Assembly: GCF_003340345.1 (NCBI RefSeq)
Contig: NZ_PPTQ01000005.1
Span: 24,312-88,311, forward strand
Source of the DNA: Paraeggerthella hongkongensis
GTDB lineage: Bacteria > Actinomycetota > Coriobacteriia > Coriobacteriales > Eggerthellaceae
DNA: 64,000 bases
Reading direction: 5' to 3'
Positions within the stretch are counted from its first letter, which is position 1. Each line of letters opens with the position of its first letter. Position numbers and translations under genes: made by a program. This document shows, piece after piece, positions 33,613-43,198 of this stretch. The notes under the pieces were generated by a model. That model saw nothing but the letters and a program-made list of their open reading frames with translations, ran no database searches and was not told where the DNA came from.

Positions 33613-33816
33613 ATGGTAGGCTTGTTCGACATTATCAGCCTCATTCTTTTCGGTGGTCCGACATCGGAGGAAATGGAGCAGGCGGAAATCGACGTCGAGA
33701 ACGCTCGGGTAAGTGGGGATAAGAAAAAAATCGTCAGGGCCACCTTGGTGTATATCTTAGGGGTGCTCACCTTCGTCTCTGGTGTCGCGTGGCTGGTGTT
33801 CGCCTTTTTCGAGTAG
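33613..33816 (+). CDS. small membrane protein, 67 residues
   Basis: ATG 33613 is preceded by GAGAGGATGG; an ATG at 33604 overlaps that Shine-Dalgarno. A hydrophobic start (VGLFDIISLILFGG) is followed by a charged helix (SEEMEQAEIDVENARVSGDKKK) and one transmembrane segment (ATLVYILGVLTFVSGVAWLVFAFF). No family recognised. Confidence 0.6.
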   Translation: MVGLFDIISLILFGGPTSEEMEQAEIDVENARVSGDKKKIVRATLVYILGVLTFVSGVAWLVFAFFE

Positions 33817-33826
33817 CGAGAGGACA

Positions 33827-33855
33827 ATCGGTCTGCCGTGCGCCGACAGACCGAT
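33827..33855 (+). terminator. hairpin after the small membrane-protein gene
   Basis: ATCGGTCTG (33827-33835) and CAGACCGAT (33847-33855) pair around 11 nt. There is no T-run, so termination is uncertain. Confidence 0.45.
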
Positions 33856-34511
33856 CGAGCAGTGCGCAGAGCGAGTTCGGTTGCGAGCTGTATGGGTTCT
33901 CGACGTGGAGCGTGTTGGTGATTTCCGCAGGTCCGGTTGCGGAGCTTTTTCCGCTGGCCATGGTGTACTCAACGTCGAAGGATCCTCCGCGTGCTGGGAA
34001 AACTGGGTAAAACGTCATTGCCTGGTTTTGCGGAGCGGAGTCGCGGAAAGTGATTCCGCTCTAGTTTTTATAGACCCTTGTACCCATTGCTCAGGTTCCC
34101 GATGCGCTCGCGCCCCGCTCCTTGGTCGTCCGACCGCCTTGGGGCTCCGCGCTTCGGCGGTCTCCGCGGCTGTATTGAGGCAGCGCCATGCGGCCACTCC
34201 CCGGTTCTCTTGTCGCATCCGTGTGCGACGACGTAGGGCGGGCATGCGCCGCCCCTGAACAATAACGCATTCCTGTCGAGCCTTTGCAATGCCACTCGGC
34301 CCTTCGGGCTGAAGGCCTATGCGACCTTTCATGCGAGATTGCGCGTTTGGGTTGGCGCGGCGTACTGCACACCGGCTTCGTCCCGTTCGACCTTGCATCC
34401 GAAAGCCGCCGCCGTTGTGCGGATGGCATGCAGGTCGCTTCCGGCCATCATCCCTTCCTCGTGTCGTGGCCGTCGCTCGCATACGGCTCGCCCGATGCGA
34501 CGCCCGTCGCC
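33856..34511. other. non-coding stretch beside the diguanylate cyclase gene
   Basis: Long overlapping ORFs here are compositionally biased (Arg/Ala/Gly-rich in GC-rich frames) and look like shadows or chance. Small hairpins occur (for example GGCCCTTCGGGC near 34296). I see no tRNA, rRNA or recognised ncRNA. Confidence 0.35.
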
Positions 34512-35816
34512 TTAGCTTCTCTTCTGCTCGTACATCCTGGAATCGGCCAGTTGAAGGACTTCTTCGAAGCTCGATCCTTCGGTCGGGAAGGTGGCGTAGC
34601 CGAAACTCAAGGCAATCGGCAATTCGGTCTGCCCGATGTCGACGCGTTCGCTGTTCAGGCTTTCCAGCTTGGAGCAGAACGCGCGAATCCCGTTTTCGCC
34701 GGACACGCCTCGAAGCACGATCGCAAGCTCGTCTCCACCCAGTCGGATAGCCAGATCGTCGCTGCGTATCATCGACTGTATCCTGTCGGCAACGCTGATC
34801 AGCAGCCTGTCGCCGGCATCGTGGCCGTAGGTGTCGTTGATGTTCTTGAAGTTGTCGAGGTCCAGGTAGAAAATCGTATAGGAACCGGAGCCTTCGGCTG
34901 TCAAGGATTCGAATTCCTTGAGCTTGCTCCTGTTGCCAAGCCCGGTCAGGTTGTCGACGAACGCTTCGTTGCGCGCGCGGTCTAGCTCGTCTTCCTTTCT
35001 TCTCAGGTACCTGAATCGCATGATGGACATAAGCAGGCCCGATAAGAACACGGTCAAAACGATGGCGCCTTCCAAGCTGTCCGGACGCTTTTCGATGTCG
35101 AGCTGCCAAAATCCGTTCGCCAGGGGAATCTTGACGGACACGGCGCCGCGCCCCGTATAGTTGCCGCTGGCCTCCATGAGCGTCTTTTCTCCTCCATTGA
35201 CCGTGGCGCTCAACTCGTACTCGCATCCCAGCATGTCGACCGTTTCCAGGTCGATGGTTTCAAGCACGCTCCGAGTGTCCATCACAAGAGACACCATGCC
35301 CCAGAACTCTTCCGTTCCGTTTTCGTCCGGCAGAAACACCGCCTTTCTCAAAATCAACCCCGACCCCCCTTGGGTAAGCTCGTAGGGTCCGGATAGCACG
35401 GGCTCGCGGGTTTCCAGAGCGATCTCCGCTTCTTTTTTGCGCTCGGGCATTTCGAAAATGTTGTCGCCGATAGCGCTTTCGTTCCCTTCGCGAGGGAATA
35501 CGTGCTCGACGATGCCACGGGGGAGAAACGAGATATTGCGCACTTCCGGCTGACGGGCTATGGGGTCGAGCAGGATTTCCAGTTCGTCGTCGGAAAGCGT
35601 ATCGTAGCCGGATTCCACTACGGCTTCCGCAAGCTCGATCCCCAAGTAGGCTTGGCCAAGGGTGCTCTCTATGCGGCCGCTGCCAAATTGCAGGAACGTT
35701 CCCAGGTCGCCCTGGTCCCTGTTTAGGAATCCGAGGGACAAGATAAGCACGACCAAGATGTCGATGGCCAGCATGGCAACCAGCGAAGCTGTCGAGTTTC
35801 TGATTCCTGCACGCAT
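34512..35816 (-). CDS. membrane-bound diguanylate cyclase
   Basis: 434 residues; ATG 35816 follows TAGGAGCCCC. TM helix 1 (LVAMLAIDILVVLILSLGFL) and a second TM (GAIVLTVFLSGLLMSIMRF, about 247-265) flank an extracytoplasmic sensor domain of about 215 residues. The GGDEF domain starts DRARNEAFVDNLTGLGNRSKL and carries IFYLDLDNFKNINDTYGHDAGD and the active-site variant RLGGDELAIV (GGDEL is catalytically competent in other cyclases). No EAL domain. It would make c-di-GMP in response to an external signal; the pilus operon at 54-59 kb is one possible target. Confidence 0.92.
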   Translation of the reverse strand: MRAGIRNSTASLVAMLAIDILVVLILSLGFLNRDQGDLGTFLQFGSGRIESTLGQAYLGIELAEAVVESGYDTLSDDELEILLDPIARQPEVRNISFLPRGIVEHVFPREGNESAIGDNIFEMPERKKEAEIALETREPVLSGPYELTQGGSGLILRKAVFLPDENGTEEFWGMVSLVMDTRSVLETIDLETVDMLGCEYELSATVNGGEKTLMEASGNYTGRGAVSVKIPLANGFWQLDIEKRPDSLEGAIVLTVFLSGLLMSIMRFRYLRRKEDELDRARNEAFVDNLTGLGNRSKLKEFESLTAEGSGSYTIFYLDLDNFKNINDTYGHDAGDRLLISVADRIQSMIRSDDLAIRLGGDELAIVLRGVSGENGIRAFCSKLESLNSERVDIGQTELPIALSFGYATFPTEGSSFEEVLQLADSRMYEQKRS

Positions 35817-36091
35817 GGGGCTCCTATAGTTGAAGCAAGGCCCGCTCGGGCGCAAGCTCCTTAGACATGAGAAAGATATGCGCGTCACTCATAAGTCCAT
35901 GATACCGCATAAACGGGTTGCGACATTGAGGATCGAAACCGCATCGGCATGAGGCAGACGCAGCATGTAAGGGTTTTTCCCTAATGCGCAGGGTGAAATC
36001 CCCGCAGTTGATCTTGGTATGCTCGCTTTATGTTGAGAAAGCTTGTATATTTTGTGGAGGAGAGATCGTCAGTCAAAGGGAGGAGATTTGT

Positions 36092-37417
36092 ATGACTAAG
36101 GTCAAGAAGAACAAACTCGCTCTCTGGACCGCATCGCTATGCGCGTTTGGTATGGTCATGGGGCTGGTTGCATGCGCGCCCCAGGCTGCTACCGACGGCA
36201 AAGCGGACCAGAAAGAAGAGAGCAAGACGCAGAAGGTGGAAACGCCCGCTGCAGACGAGTTCGGCGTTGTCGTTGCTGATTCGTGGAAGGACATCTATCC
36301 CGATCAGTACAAGACGTACAAGGAAAACGATGCCAACTCGCCGGATTCCGGCAAGCATAACTATCTGGAGCTGTACCCGGCTCTGAACACCATGTACAAA
36401 GGTTATGCGTTTGCATTGGGCTACGACGAGGCTTCCAGCCACGTGTATTCGCTGAAGAGCGTGAAGGAAACTCCTCGTACCATCAAGAAAGAGCAGCTTG
36501 CCGGCTGCATCACGTGCAAGACGCCGCAGTTCACCGCCATGGTGAACGAAAAGGGCGAGGGCGTCTACAAGGAGAAGTTCAACGACATGATCGGTCAGTT
36601 CACCGAGCCGATCAGCTGCTACAACTGCCACGAGAACGATCCGTCTCAGATCAAGTTGACGCATTCGTACTGGGTTGACTCGCTGGGCAACGCCGCCAAC
36701 GACGACAAGGCTGCCCCGCTGGGCGCCCAGGCGTGCGGCCAGTGCCACAACGAGTACTACTTCGATGGCGAGACCAAGGCCACTACGAACCCGTACACGG
36801 GCCTCGAGCAGATGACCCCCGACGCTATTCTGGCGTACTACGACGAGCGCAACTTCAAAGATTGGGAGCATGCTGACACGCTGGCCCCCATGCTGAAGGT
36901 GCAGCATCCTGAGTTCGAGACCATCTACGGCGGCAAGCAGACCACGATGGCCAAGAACGGCTACAGCTGCGGCGATTGCCACATGGGCACCGTCGAGGGC
37001 GAGAACGGCGAGTACACGTCTCACAACTGGACCAGCCCGCTCGAGAACAAGCAGCTGCTCGAGAACGACTGCAACAGCTGCCACAAGGATCTCAAGAAGC
37101 AGGTTGCCGATTGGCAGGCTGAAGAAGAAACTCGCGTGACGGCTATCAGCGAGAAGATCGAGGCTCTGACCAAGGGAATCGCCGAGAAGTACGCTGACGA
37201 GATCGCCGCCATGAAGGCTGCCAAGGAAGCAGGCACCGAGGTTCCCGCCGCTTCCGAGGAACTGGCCTCCTTGCAGAAGATTCAGCGCAACGCTCAGTTC
37301 TACTGGGATTTCGTGATGGTCGAAAACAGCGAGGGCGCCCATAACCCCACGCTGACGTTCGAGACGCTTGACAAGGCCGAGAAAGCTGTCGACGAGGGGC
37401 TTGCGAAACTCGCATAA
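36092..37417 (+). CDS. nrfA: ammonia-forming cytochrome c nitrite reductase NrfA
   Basis: 441 residues, ATG after AAAGGGAGGAG. A lipoprotein-type signal (LWTASLCAFGMVMGLVAC) puts the lipid on Cys28. The catalytic haem is the lysine-ligated CITCK (139-143); four CXXCH haems follow at 176-180 (CYNCH), 215-219 (CGQCH), 293-297 (CGDCH) and 327-331 (CNSCH). This five-haem set is diagnostic. It reduces nitrite to ammonium with six electrons on the outer face of the membrane. An AGGGTTTTTCCCT palindrome lies about 110 bp upstream; a similar GGTTTTTTCCC precedes the next gene. The promoter is unclear (TATATT at 36046-36051 is a candidate). Confidence 0.96.
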   Translation: MTKVKKNKLALWTASLCAFGMVMGLVACAPQAATDGKADQKEESKTQKVETPAADEFGVVVADSWKDIYPDQYKTYKENDANSPDSGKHNYLELYPALNTMYKGYAFALGYDEASSHVYSLKSVKETPRTIKKEQLAGCITCKTPQFTAMVNEKGEGVYKEKFNDMIGQFTEPISCYNCHENDPSQIKLTHSYWVDSLGNAANDDKAAPLGAQACGQCHNEYYFDGETKATTNPYTGLEQMTPDAILAYYDERNFKDWEHADTLAPMLKVQHPEFETIYGGKQTTMAKNGYSCGDCHMGTVEGENGEYTSHNWTSPLENKQLLENDCNSCHKDLKKQVADWQAEEETRVTAISEKIEALTKGIAEKYADEIAAMKAAKEAGTEVPAASEELASLQKIQRNAQFYWDFVMVENSEGAHNPTLTFETLDKAEKAVDEGLAKLA

Positions 37418-37452
37418 CGCGACAGGGACGTTCTCTCCAACGTTTCTGAGGG

Positions 37453-37484
37453 CAGGGGAAGGGGGCGCATGCTTCCTTCCCCTG
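37453..37484 (+). terminator. hairpin between nrfA and the cytochrome gene
   Basis: CAGGGGAAGG (37453-37462) and CCTTCCCCTG (37475-37484) form a 10-bp stem. No good T-run follows, so it may stabilise the nrfA mRNA 3' end or terminate partially. Confidence 0.5.
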
Positions 37485-37621
37485 TTCCAGGGGAGCCGGA
37501 TTTCGGTCGTGCGGGGTTACGCGAGGTTATGCAAAAAATTGAGCGAAAAAAGCCGAATCACACGAAAAATGGGGGCAATCCGGGCTAATTCCCCCCAAAT
37601 GGGTGATAGGTTTTTTCCCGG

Positions 37622-37649
37622 TTGACCGGTAGTATGCATGTGGTAAAGT
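37622..37649 (+). promoter_or_regulatory. promoter of the membrane multiheme cytochrome gene
   Basis: TTGACC (37622-37627), 16-bp spacer ending TGG, TAAAGT (37644-37649): -35 plus extended -10. GGTTTTTTCCC lies just upstream at about 37610, echoing a motif upstream of nrfA. Confidence 0.65.
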
Positions 37650-37743
37650 TCTTGTGTTTCCGTTTGGCATCGAAACGATGCTTCCCTAAACGGACGCAGA
37701 CGGGATGCAAGAGACGAGTATGTTTGAAAGGGGGTTAAAGAGT

Positions 37744-38457
37744 ATGAGCGAAGAGGAAACCAAAGTGGAAGCCGCCACCGAGGCAACTGAGGCTGATAAC
37801 TCCACGACCAAGGAAGCCGCTCCTAAGAAAAAGGGAAAGAAGTGGCCGATCGTTGTGGGTGTCGTCGCGGTTGTTTTGATTGCAGCCGGTGCCGGCTTCT
37901 GGGTTTGGCATGAGCAGCCGAGCTTCTGCAACGCCATTTGCCATACGCCGATGGATCAGTACAACGCTACGTACGACCAGGAGCCGAACACGGCAGGCGT
38001 TGACAAGTGGGGCAACGAAGTGAAGAACACCAGTTCTATGCTGTGCGTGTCGCACAAGATGCCGACCGATCAGGGCGGCGCTGGCGCAACGTGCATGAGC
38101 TGCCACATTCCGACTATGTCGGAGCAGATGTCCGAAGGCATCAACTGGGTTACCGGCAACTACGTGTATCCGCTTGAGGAGCGCACGGGCGCCGATCTGG
38201 TTGAGGCTCGCGGTCTTGAGGCTGACCAGTTCTGCCTGAACGAGAGCTGCCACAACCTGACGCGCGACGATCTGGTGAAGGCTACGAGCGGCATGGAGTT
38301 CAACCCGCACGTGCCGCAGCATGGCGAGATCGAGTGCACCGAGTGCCATAAGGCACACCGTGCGTCGGTGATGTACTGCACGTCGTGCCACAGCGAGGCC
38401 GAGGTGCCCGAGGGCTGGCTGACGGTCGCTGAGGCGAAGAAGCTCCAGACGGCGTAA
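37744..38457 (+). CDS. membrane-anchored multiheme cytochrome c, probable electron donor to NrfA
   Basis: 237 residues. A charged, Ala/Glu/Lys-rich cytoplasmic start is followed by one TM helix (WPIVVGVVAVVLIAAGAGFWVW, 34-55), then an extracytoplasmic haem domain. Haem motifs: CNAICH (62-67, CX3CH), CMSCH (117-121), CLNESCH (164-170, CX4CH), CTECH (198-202), CTSCH (212-216), plus a lone CVSH at 101-104. The arrangement resembles cytochrome c3/NrfH-like quinol dehydrogenases, but two spacings are non-canonical. The position after nrfA suggests it passes electrons from menaquinol to NrfA. ATG 37744 follows AAAGGGGG; ATG 37720 is an alternative. Confidence 0.85.
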   Translation: MSEEETKVEAATEATEADNSTTKEAAPKKKGKKWPIVVGVVAVVLIAAGAGFWVWHEQPSFCNAICHTPMDQYNATYDQEPNTAGVDKWGNEVKNTSSMLCVSHKMPTDQGGAGATCMSCHIPTMSEQMSEGINWVTGNYVYPLEERTGADLVEARGLEADQFCLNESCHNLTRDDLVKATSGMEFNPHVPQHGEIECTECHKAHRASVMYCTSCHSEAEVPEGWLTVAEAKKLQTA

Positions 38458-38507
38458 AGCTTTGCTTCGTACGCTCGCGTTTCGAGCGAACAATTGAATA
38501 GCACGAG

Positions 38508-38549
38508 GGAGCCCGCCTTAAGCGCAATGCGCTTGGACGGGCTCCTTTT
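38508..38549 (+). terminator. terminator between the cytochrome and ccm genes
   Basis: GGAGCCCG (38508-38515) and CGGGCTCC (38538-38545), with an inner AAGCGC/GCGCTT stem, followed by TTTTG. Confidence 0.8.
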
Positions 38550-38725
38550 GTCAAAGGTCCGAAGAACGAAATGGCTGGTCGCGGCACGTGCGAAGTACGC
38601 TTCGCATCGCGAGCGCGCACGCCGTGGACGGTTCGCATGGCAAGCTCTCGGATCTTGCCATGGCGCTCTTCGGAACTTTGAGACACTGCAGAAAACAGTA
38701 CGGGAAACAGCATGAGGAGGCGAGC

Positions 38726-39391
38726 GTGAACGCGAAAACGAAACGTCGTATGGTCGTGGTGACGGGGATTATCGTTATGGTGCTGGTCGTGGTCTTGGCC
38801 GTGGTCGGGGGATCGAGTTCTGCCAAGAGCGTTTCGATTGCAGAAGCTGCAACCGGGGGATACGCTGACCAGAAGATCCAGGTGAGCGGCAACGTGGTGG
38901 AGAATTCTTTCGAAACGAAGGACAACGTGCTGACGTTTGCCATTTACGACCCCGAAGGCGACAAGTCCCAGCAGGTCAAAGTGCGCTTCGAGGGCGGCGT
39001 TTCGGCTACGTTCGGCAATGACGTGACGGCAATCTGTACGGGCAAGATGACCGAAGAAGGCGTTCTGAACGCGTCCGAGCTGGTTACGAAGTGCCCGTCG
39101 AAGTACGAGAACTCGGCTGACGCGCTTACGGTCGCCCAGTTGGTGGGCTACGGCGACGAGGTGCTTGACAAGCCGGTCAAGGTGGCTGGCTCGGTGAAGG
39201 CCGGCACGCTGGTCGCGGCCGGGTCGGGCGACCGCTTCGTGCTTGTCGACGCGGAAAGCGGGGAAGAGCTGCCGGTTCTGTTCGACGGCGCCATCTCCGA
39301 CGAGATCAAGGACGGCACCCAACTGGTGCTGACGGGCTCCATCAACGCTGGCGGTAAGTTCGCCGCGACCGAGGTGGCTTTGCAGGGCTAG
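38726..39391 (+). CDS. ccmE: cytochrome c maturation haem chaperone CcmE, CxxxY type with a second OB-like domain
   Basis: 221 residues from GTG 38726, which follows AGGAGG by 5 bp. One TM anchor (VVTGIIVMVLVVVLAVVGG) is followed by an OB fold. The haem-attachment site is CPSKY (Cys123, Tyr127), the CxxxY variant described for the Desulfovibrio-type System I*, instead of the usual HxxxY. Most CcmE are about 150 residues; here residues 134-221 form an extra beta-rich domain (KPVKVAGSVKAGTLVAAGSGDRFVLVD...). It delivers haem from CcmABCD to CcmF. It is the first gene of ccmEFABCD. Confidence 0.9.
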   Translation: MNAKTKRRMVVVTGIIVMVLVVVLAVVGGSSSAKSVSIAEAATGGYADQKIQVSGNVVENSFETKDNVLTFAIYDPEGDKSQQVKVRFEGGVSATFGNDVTAICTGKMTEEGVLNASELVTKCPSKYENSADALTVAQLVGYGDEVLDKPVKVAGSVKAGTLVAAGSGDRFVLVDAESGEELPVLFDGAISDEIKDGTQLVLTGSINAGGKFAATEVALQG

Positions 39392-39453
39392 CGGAAACGC
39401 GAATCTTAAGACGATAGGCGGCGGCTTCGGCCGCCGCTTCGGAAGGAAACTAC

Positions 39454-41676
39454 ATGGCAACTATTGGTGTGATCGGGCTTCTGGTCGCTTTTGCGGGCGT
39501 GGCGGTGTCCGTCGTGTGCCTGCTTACGGGCGCGCTGCTTGCGCGTAAGCGCTCAGGCGGTATAGGCGAGACGCTGACCTGGGGAGGCCATATCGGCGTG
39601 ATCCTGTCGGCGGTGGCGCTGACGTTCTGCTGCGGCATCCTGGTCTTCTGCTTCATGACGGGCGACATGAGCATCGAATACGTTTTGCGCCAGCACAGCG
39701 ACGCTTCGGGCGAGCTGGCCTGGCTGTACAAGCTGTCCGGCTTGTGGGCCGGTCGCGAGGGTTCGCTTCTGTTCTGGGCGTGGCTCATCGCCGCGTTCAA
39801 CGCGGTGGTGGCCGTGCGCAATTTGAAAAGCCCGCGCAAGCTGGACTCCATGGCCTTGCTGGTCAGCCAGCTGGTGCTGGCCGCATTCGTGGGCGTGCTG
39901 CTGCTTTCCGAAAGCAACATGCCGTTCACGGCCACGCCGCTCAAGTACTTCAATTCTGACGGCACGCTGACCAGCTCGGCTTCCATGCTGGGGATGAACA
40001 CGCTGCTGGAGCACTGGGCTATGGCCATTCATCCGCCCACGCTGTTCATCGGCTACGCAGGTTTGACCATCCCGTTCGCGTACGCCATTGCCGCGCTCAT
40101 CGTGAACGACTCCTCTAAAGAGTGGGTGGTCCGTTCGCAGCGCTACACCCTGTTCTCGTGGTTCTTCCTGGGCGTGGGCATCGGCCTGGGAGCGGTTTGG
40201 GCGTACGTCGTGCTGGGTTGGGGCGGCTACTGGGGCTGGGACCCCGTGGAGAACGCAAGCCTTTTGTCGTGGCTTGTGGGCGTGGCCCTCATCCACAGCT
40301 TCACCGTGTATCGTCAACGCGGCGCGTTCAAGCGCTGGAGCGTGATGTGCGCGTGCCTGACGTTCGCGTTCGTAATCGTGGGCACGTTCATCGCGCGTTC
40401 CGGCTTGGTTCAGTCGGTTCACGCGTTCGAGGGCGACCCGGTTTCGCTCGTGCTGTTCGGGGCGCTGATCGTGCTGTCCGTCGTGGCCGGTATCGTTGGG
40501 CTGGTCGTCCGTTGGAAGAGCTTCGGTCCGGGCGCTTCGGGTTCCGACGATGTTGAGAACATGCTCTCGAAGGATGCGGCCTACTACTTCAACAACGTGA
40601 TCATGGTGGTGTTCGCCACGTTGCTGGCGTACCTGACCATCGCTTCTGCGCTGCCGGGTTGGATGCCGTTTGGCGGCCAGGCTATTTCCGCTGGCACGTA
40701 CAATGCCATCGCCCGTCCTTTGGGCATTGTCTACCTTGCCATTTTGGCTATTTGCCCTCTGCTTTCGTGGGGCAAGACCAACGGCAAGCAGTTCTGGAAG
40801 CGCGCGCGCGTGCCGGCCGTGTGCGCGCTCGTGCTGTTCGCCGTGCTCATGGTGTACTTCGTGACGTATCTGGTTCCCAGCTACAACGCGGTGATCGCGG
40901 CAGGCGGCATCAATGCCGAGGGCCTGATGGAAGAAGGTCCGGCGTGGTACTACAACGGCTTGGCGGCCGTGGGTCTGCTGGTGGCCAGCTTGCTGTTCTT
41001 CAACTCGCTGTTCATGCTGGGCCGCGCGGTTCGCGGCTACCAAAAGGGGCATGGCGGCAATCCGGTGTCGGCTGCCTTCGGCATGCTGGTGAATCGCGCT
41101 TCCACGTTCGGCGGTTTCGTCGCGCACTTCGGCATGGCGGTCATCCTGGTGGGCTTGATCGGCTCGTCCATGTACGTGACGGAGAAGGTTGCCTACGTCG
41201 GCTACGACGAGGCCACCGATACCGCTTCCGAGGACTTCGTCGTCAAGGATTACACGCTCAAGTACACCGGCAACGAAATCGTGCCGCAGGACAACAAGGA
41301 CGACATCCTGTACACGGTGCATTTCGATGCGTACAAGGACGGCCAGTTCGTCGGCTCGGTTGATCCGACCGTGCAGTTCGTGCAGTCCACTCAGCAGCAG
41401 AAGCTGGTGGCCAGCGTTATTTCGTTCCCGACCGAGGACTTGTTCGTGGTGTATCGCGGCGTGAACGAAAACGGCGACTTCTCGATGGACGTGCGCGTGA
41501 ACCCGTTGATCTCCCAGGTTTGGATCGGCTTCTTCCTGCTGATGGCCGGCGTGTTGATTGCCACGGCAGGCAAGCGCGGCGCCAGCCGCAAGCTGACGGG
41601 TGCGGATGCTGCTGCGTCGATGGAAGATTCGAAGAGCGAGGGCTGCGAACTTGCATCTGCGAAAGCGGAGGCGTAA
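39454..41676 (+). CDS. ccmF: cytochrome c haem lyase subunit CcmF
   Basis: 740 residues with about 15 TM segments. The WWD signature WGGYWGWDPVENASLLSWL (about 256-274) binds haem. His-containing loops such as ALIHSFTVYRQRG and LLEHWAMAIHPPTLFIGYAG flank it. The C-terminal soluble domain (about 575-690) precedes a last TM. It joins haem to apocytochromes such as NrfA and the five-haem partner. Confidence 0.94.
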   Translation: MATIGVIGLLVAFAGVAVSVVCLLTGALLARKRSGGIGETLTWGGHIGVILSAVALTFCCGILVFCFMTGDMSIEYVLRQHSDASGELAWLYKLSGLWAGREGSLLFWAWLIAAFNAVVAVRNLKSPRKLDSMALLVSQLVLAAFVGVLLLSESNMPFTATPLKYFNSDGTLTSSASMLGMNTLLEHWAMAIHPPTLFIGYAGLTIPFAYAIAALIVNDSSKEWVVRSQRYTLFSWFFLGVGIGLGAVWAYVVLGWGGYWGWDPVENASLLSWLVGVALIHSFTVYRQRGAFKRWSVMCACLTFAFVIVGTFIARSGLVQSVHAFEGDPVSLVLFGALIVLSVVAGIVGLVVRWKSFGPGASGSDDVENMLSKDAAYYFNNVIMVVFATLLAYLTIASALPGWMPFGGQAISAGTYNAIARPLGIVYLAILAICPLLSWGKTNGKQFWKRARVPAVCALVLFAVLMVYFVTYLVPSYNAVIAAGGINAEGLMEEGPAWYYNGLAAVGLLVASLLFFNSLFMLGRAVRGYQKGHGGNPVSAAFGMLVNRASTFGGFVAHFGMAVILVGLIGSSMYVTEKVAYVGYDEATDTASEDFVVKDYTLKYTGNEIVPQDNKDDILYTVHFDAYKDGQFVGSVDPTVQFVQSTQQQKLVASVISFPTEDLFVVYRGVNENGDFSMDVRVNPLISQVWIGFFLLMAGVLIATAGKRGASRKLTGADAAASMEDSKSEGCELASAKAEA

Positions 41677-41681
41677 TCGTC

Positions 41682-42404
41682 ATGACCGATGCGCAAGCGG
41701 CTATCAAGACCAAGAAGCTCTCCAAGGTGTTCGGCAACCGTCGCGCGGTGGACAACGTGTCCATCGAGGTTCCCCAGGGCGCGTTCCTGTCCATCTTCGG
41801 GCCGAACGGTGCGGGCAAGACGACGTTTCTGCGCGTGCTGTCCACGCTTGCCCGCGCGTCGTCGGGATCGGCTACGCTCATGGGCATCGACATCAAGGAG
41901 GAGCCCGACAAAGCGCGCGACCACATCGGGCTCATTTCGCACAACTCCATGTTGTACCCGGATTTGACGGCCGAGCAGAACCTGCTTATCTACGCGCGTC
42001 TCTACGGGGTGGAAAACCCCGAGGCGCGCGTCCTCGAACTGCTGGAGTCGGTTGAGCTGAAACATCGCCGCTTGGACGTCGTGCGCACGTTCTCGCGCGG
42101 CATGACGCAGCGCTTGAGCATTGCGCGCGCTCTGATTCACGATCCTGACGTGGTGTTTCTGGACGAGCCGTACTCGGGATTGGACCCGCATGCCGTGGAG
42201 ATATTCGATGAGCTGATCGAGCAGCAGCGCGAGGGCCGCACGTTCGTCATGGTCAGCCATGATCTGCAGAAGGGCTTCGCCATGTGCACGCACGCGCTGG
42301 TGCTTGCGAAGGGCAAGGTGGTCGCGTTCGATCAGAAGGACGCGCTGGATTTCGACGAGTTTTCCGGCCTGTACCGCCAGACCGTCGGCATGGGGGTGGC
42401 GTAA
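41682..42404 (+). CDS. ccmA: haem exporter ATP-binding protein CcmA
   Basis: 240 residues. Walker A FGPNGAGKTT, signature FSRGMTQRLSIARAL (the CcmA-type replacement of LSGGQ), Walker B VVFLDEPYSGLD and switch MVSHD. With CcmB and CcmC it releases holo-CcmE by ATP hydrolysis. It starts 6 bp after ccmF and ends 1 bp before ccmB. Confidence 0.93.
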   Translation: MTDAQAAIKTKKLSKVFGNRRAVDNVSIEVPQGAFLSIFGPNGAGKTTFLRVLSTLARASSGSATLMGIDIKEEPDKARDHIGLISHNSMLYPDLTAEQNLLIYARLYGVENPEARVLELLESVELKHRRLDVVRTFSRGMTQRLSIARALIHDPDVVFLDEPYSGLDPHAVEIFDELIEQQREGRTFVMVSHDLQKGFAMCTHALVLAKGKVVAFDQKDALDFDEFSGLYRQTVGMGVA

Positions 42405-42405
42405 C

Positions 42406-43122
42406 ATGTCCGTGGTTTTGAAGAAGCCCTCGACGTTCCAGCAGTACAAGACGCTTTTGCGCAAGGACTTGGAGCAGGAGTTTCGCACCAAGGAGATGCT
42501 CACGTCCATGGGCATCTACGCACTGTTGGTGCTTATCGTGTACGGCGCGGCACTCGGCCAGACCACGAGCGCTTTGGACGTGCTCCAGATCAGCGGCGGC
42601 CTTCTGTGGGCGCTGATCGTGTTCACGTCGCTGCTGGGTTTGAACCGTTCGTTTTCGCACGAGAAGGAGCAGGGCTGCATGGAGGGCATTTTGCTGGTGC
42701 CCTTGGATCGATCGGTCATCTTTCTGGCGAAGGCTACGTCGAACCTCCTGTTCTTGCTGGTGGTGGAAGTGCTGGCCGTGCCGCTGTTCTACTTCTTCTT
42801 CCTGACAACGGTTTCGCCATCGGAGCATTTTTGGCTGCTCGTAGTGCCGTTGCTGGTGGGAACCGTGGGCATGGCGGGCATCGGCACGCTTTTGTCCACC
42901 ATCACCATCAACACGCGCGGCAAGGACGTCATGCTGGCGGTGCTGTTCGTGCCGCTCATCTTCCCGCTGCTGTACGCGTGCGCGTCGGCCACGACGGCCG
43001 TGATCGTGGGGGCCGAGGGGTATATGGACGTGTTTTCGCTGTCGCTTATGCTGGCGGGTGGCTACGATGTGATCATGCTGCTGCTGAGCTGGGTGCTGTA
43101 CGATTTCGTTATCAGCGCGTAG
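42406..43122 (+). CDS. ccmB: haem exporter membrane subunit CcmB
   Basis: 238 residues, six TM segments. RKDLEQEFRTKEMLTSMGIYALLVLIVYG at the start and LNRSFSHEKEQGCMEGILLVPLDRS in the first loop are CcmB signatures. Cotranscribed with ccmA and ccmC. Confidence 0.93.
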   Translation: MSVVLKKPSTFQQYKTLLRKDLEQEFRTKEMLTSMGIYALLVLIVYGAALGQTTSALDVLQISGGLLWALIVFTSLLGLNRSFSHEKEQGCMEGILLVPLDRSVIFLAKATSNLLFLLVVEVLAVPLFYFFFLTTVSPSEHFWLLVVPLLVGTVGMAGIGTLLSTITINTRGKDVMLAVLFVPLIFPLLYACASATTAVIVGAEGYMDVFSLSLMLAGGYDVIMLLLSWVLYDFVISA

Positions 43123-43198
43123 GCGCTTCGCTGGCCTGATGGTCGCTGAAGCCGCTCAACGCTGCAAGGTGTTGGGGCGCTCGACAAAAGGAGGGTTT

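Noticed and set aside
33054..33827. 257-codon minus-strand ORF after the cassette array
   Set aside because: It overlaps a better-supported small membrane-protein gene, has no recognisable domain and no Shine-Dalgarno.
34015..35226. 403-codon minus-strand ORF overlapping the diguanylate cyclase gene
   Set aside because: Arg-rich shadow in another frame; the GGDEF protein is certain.
39553..41322. 589-codon minus-strand frame opposite ccmF
   Set aside because: Shadow of ccmF with biased composition.
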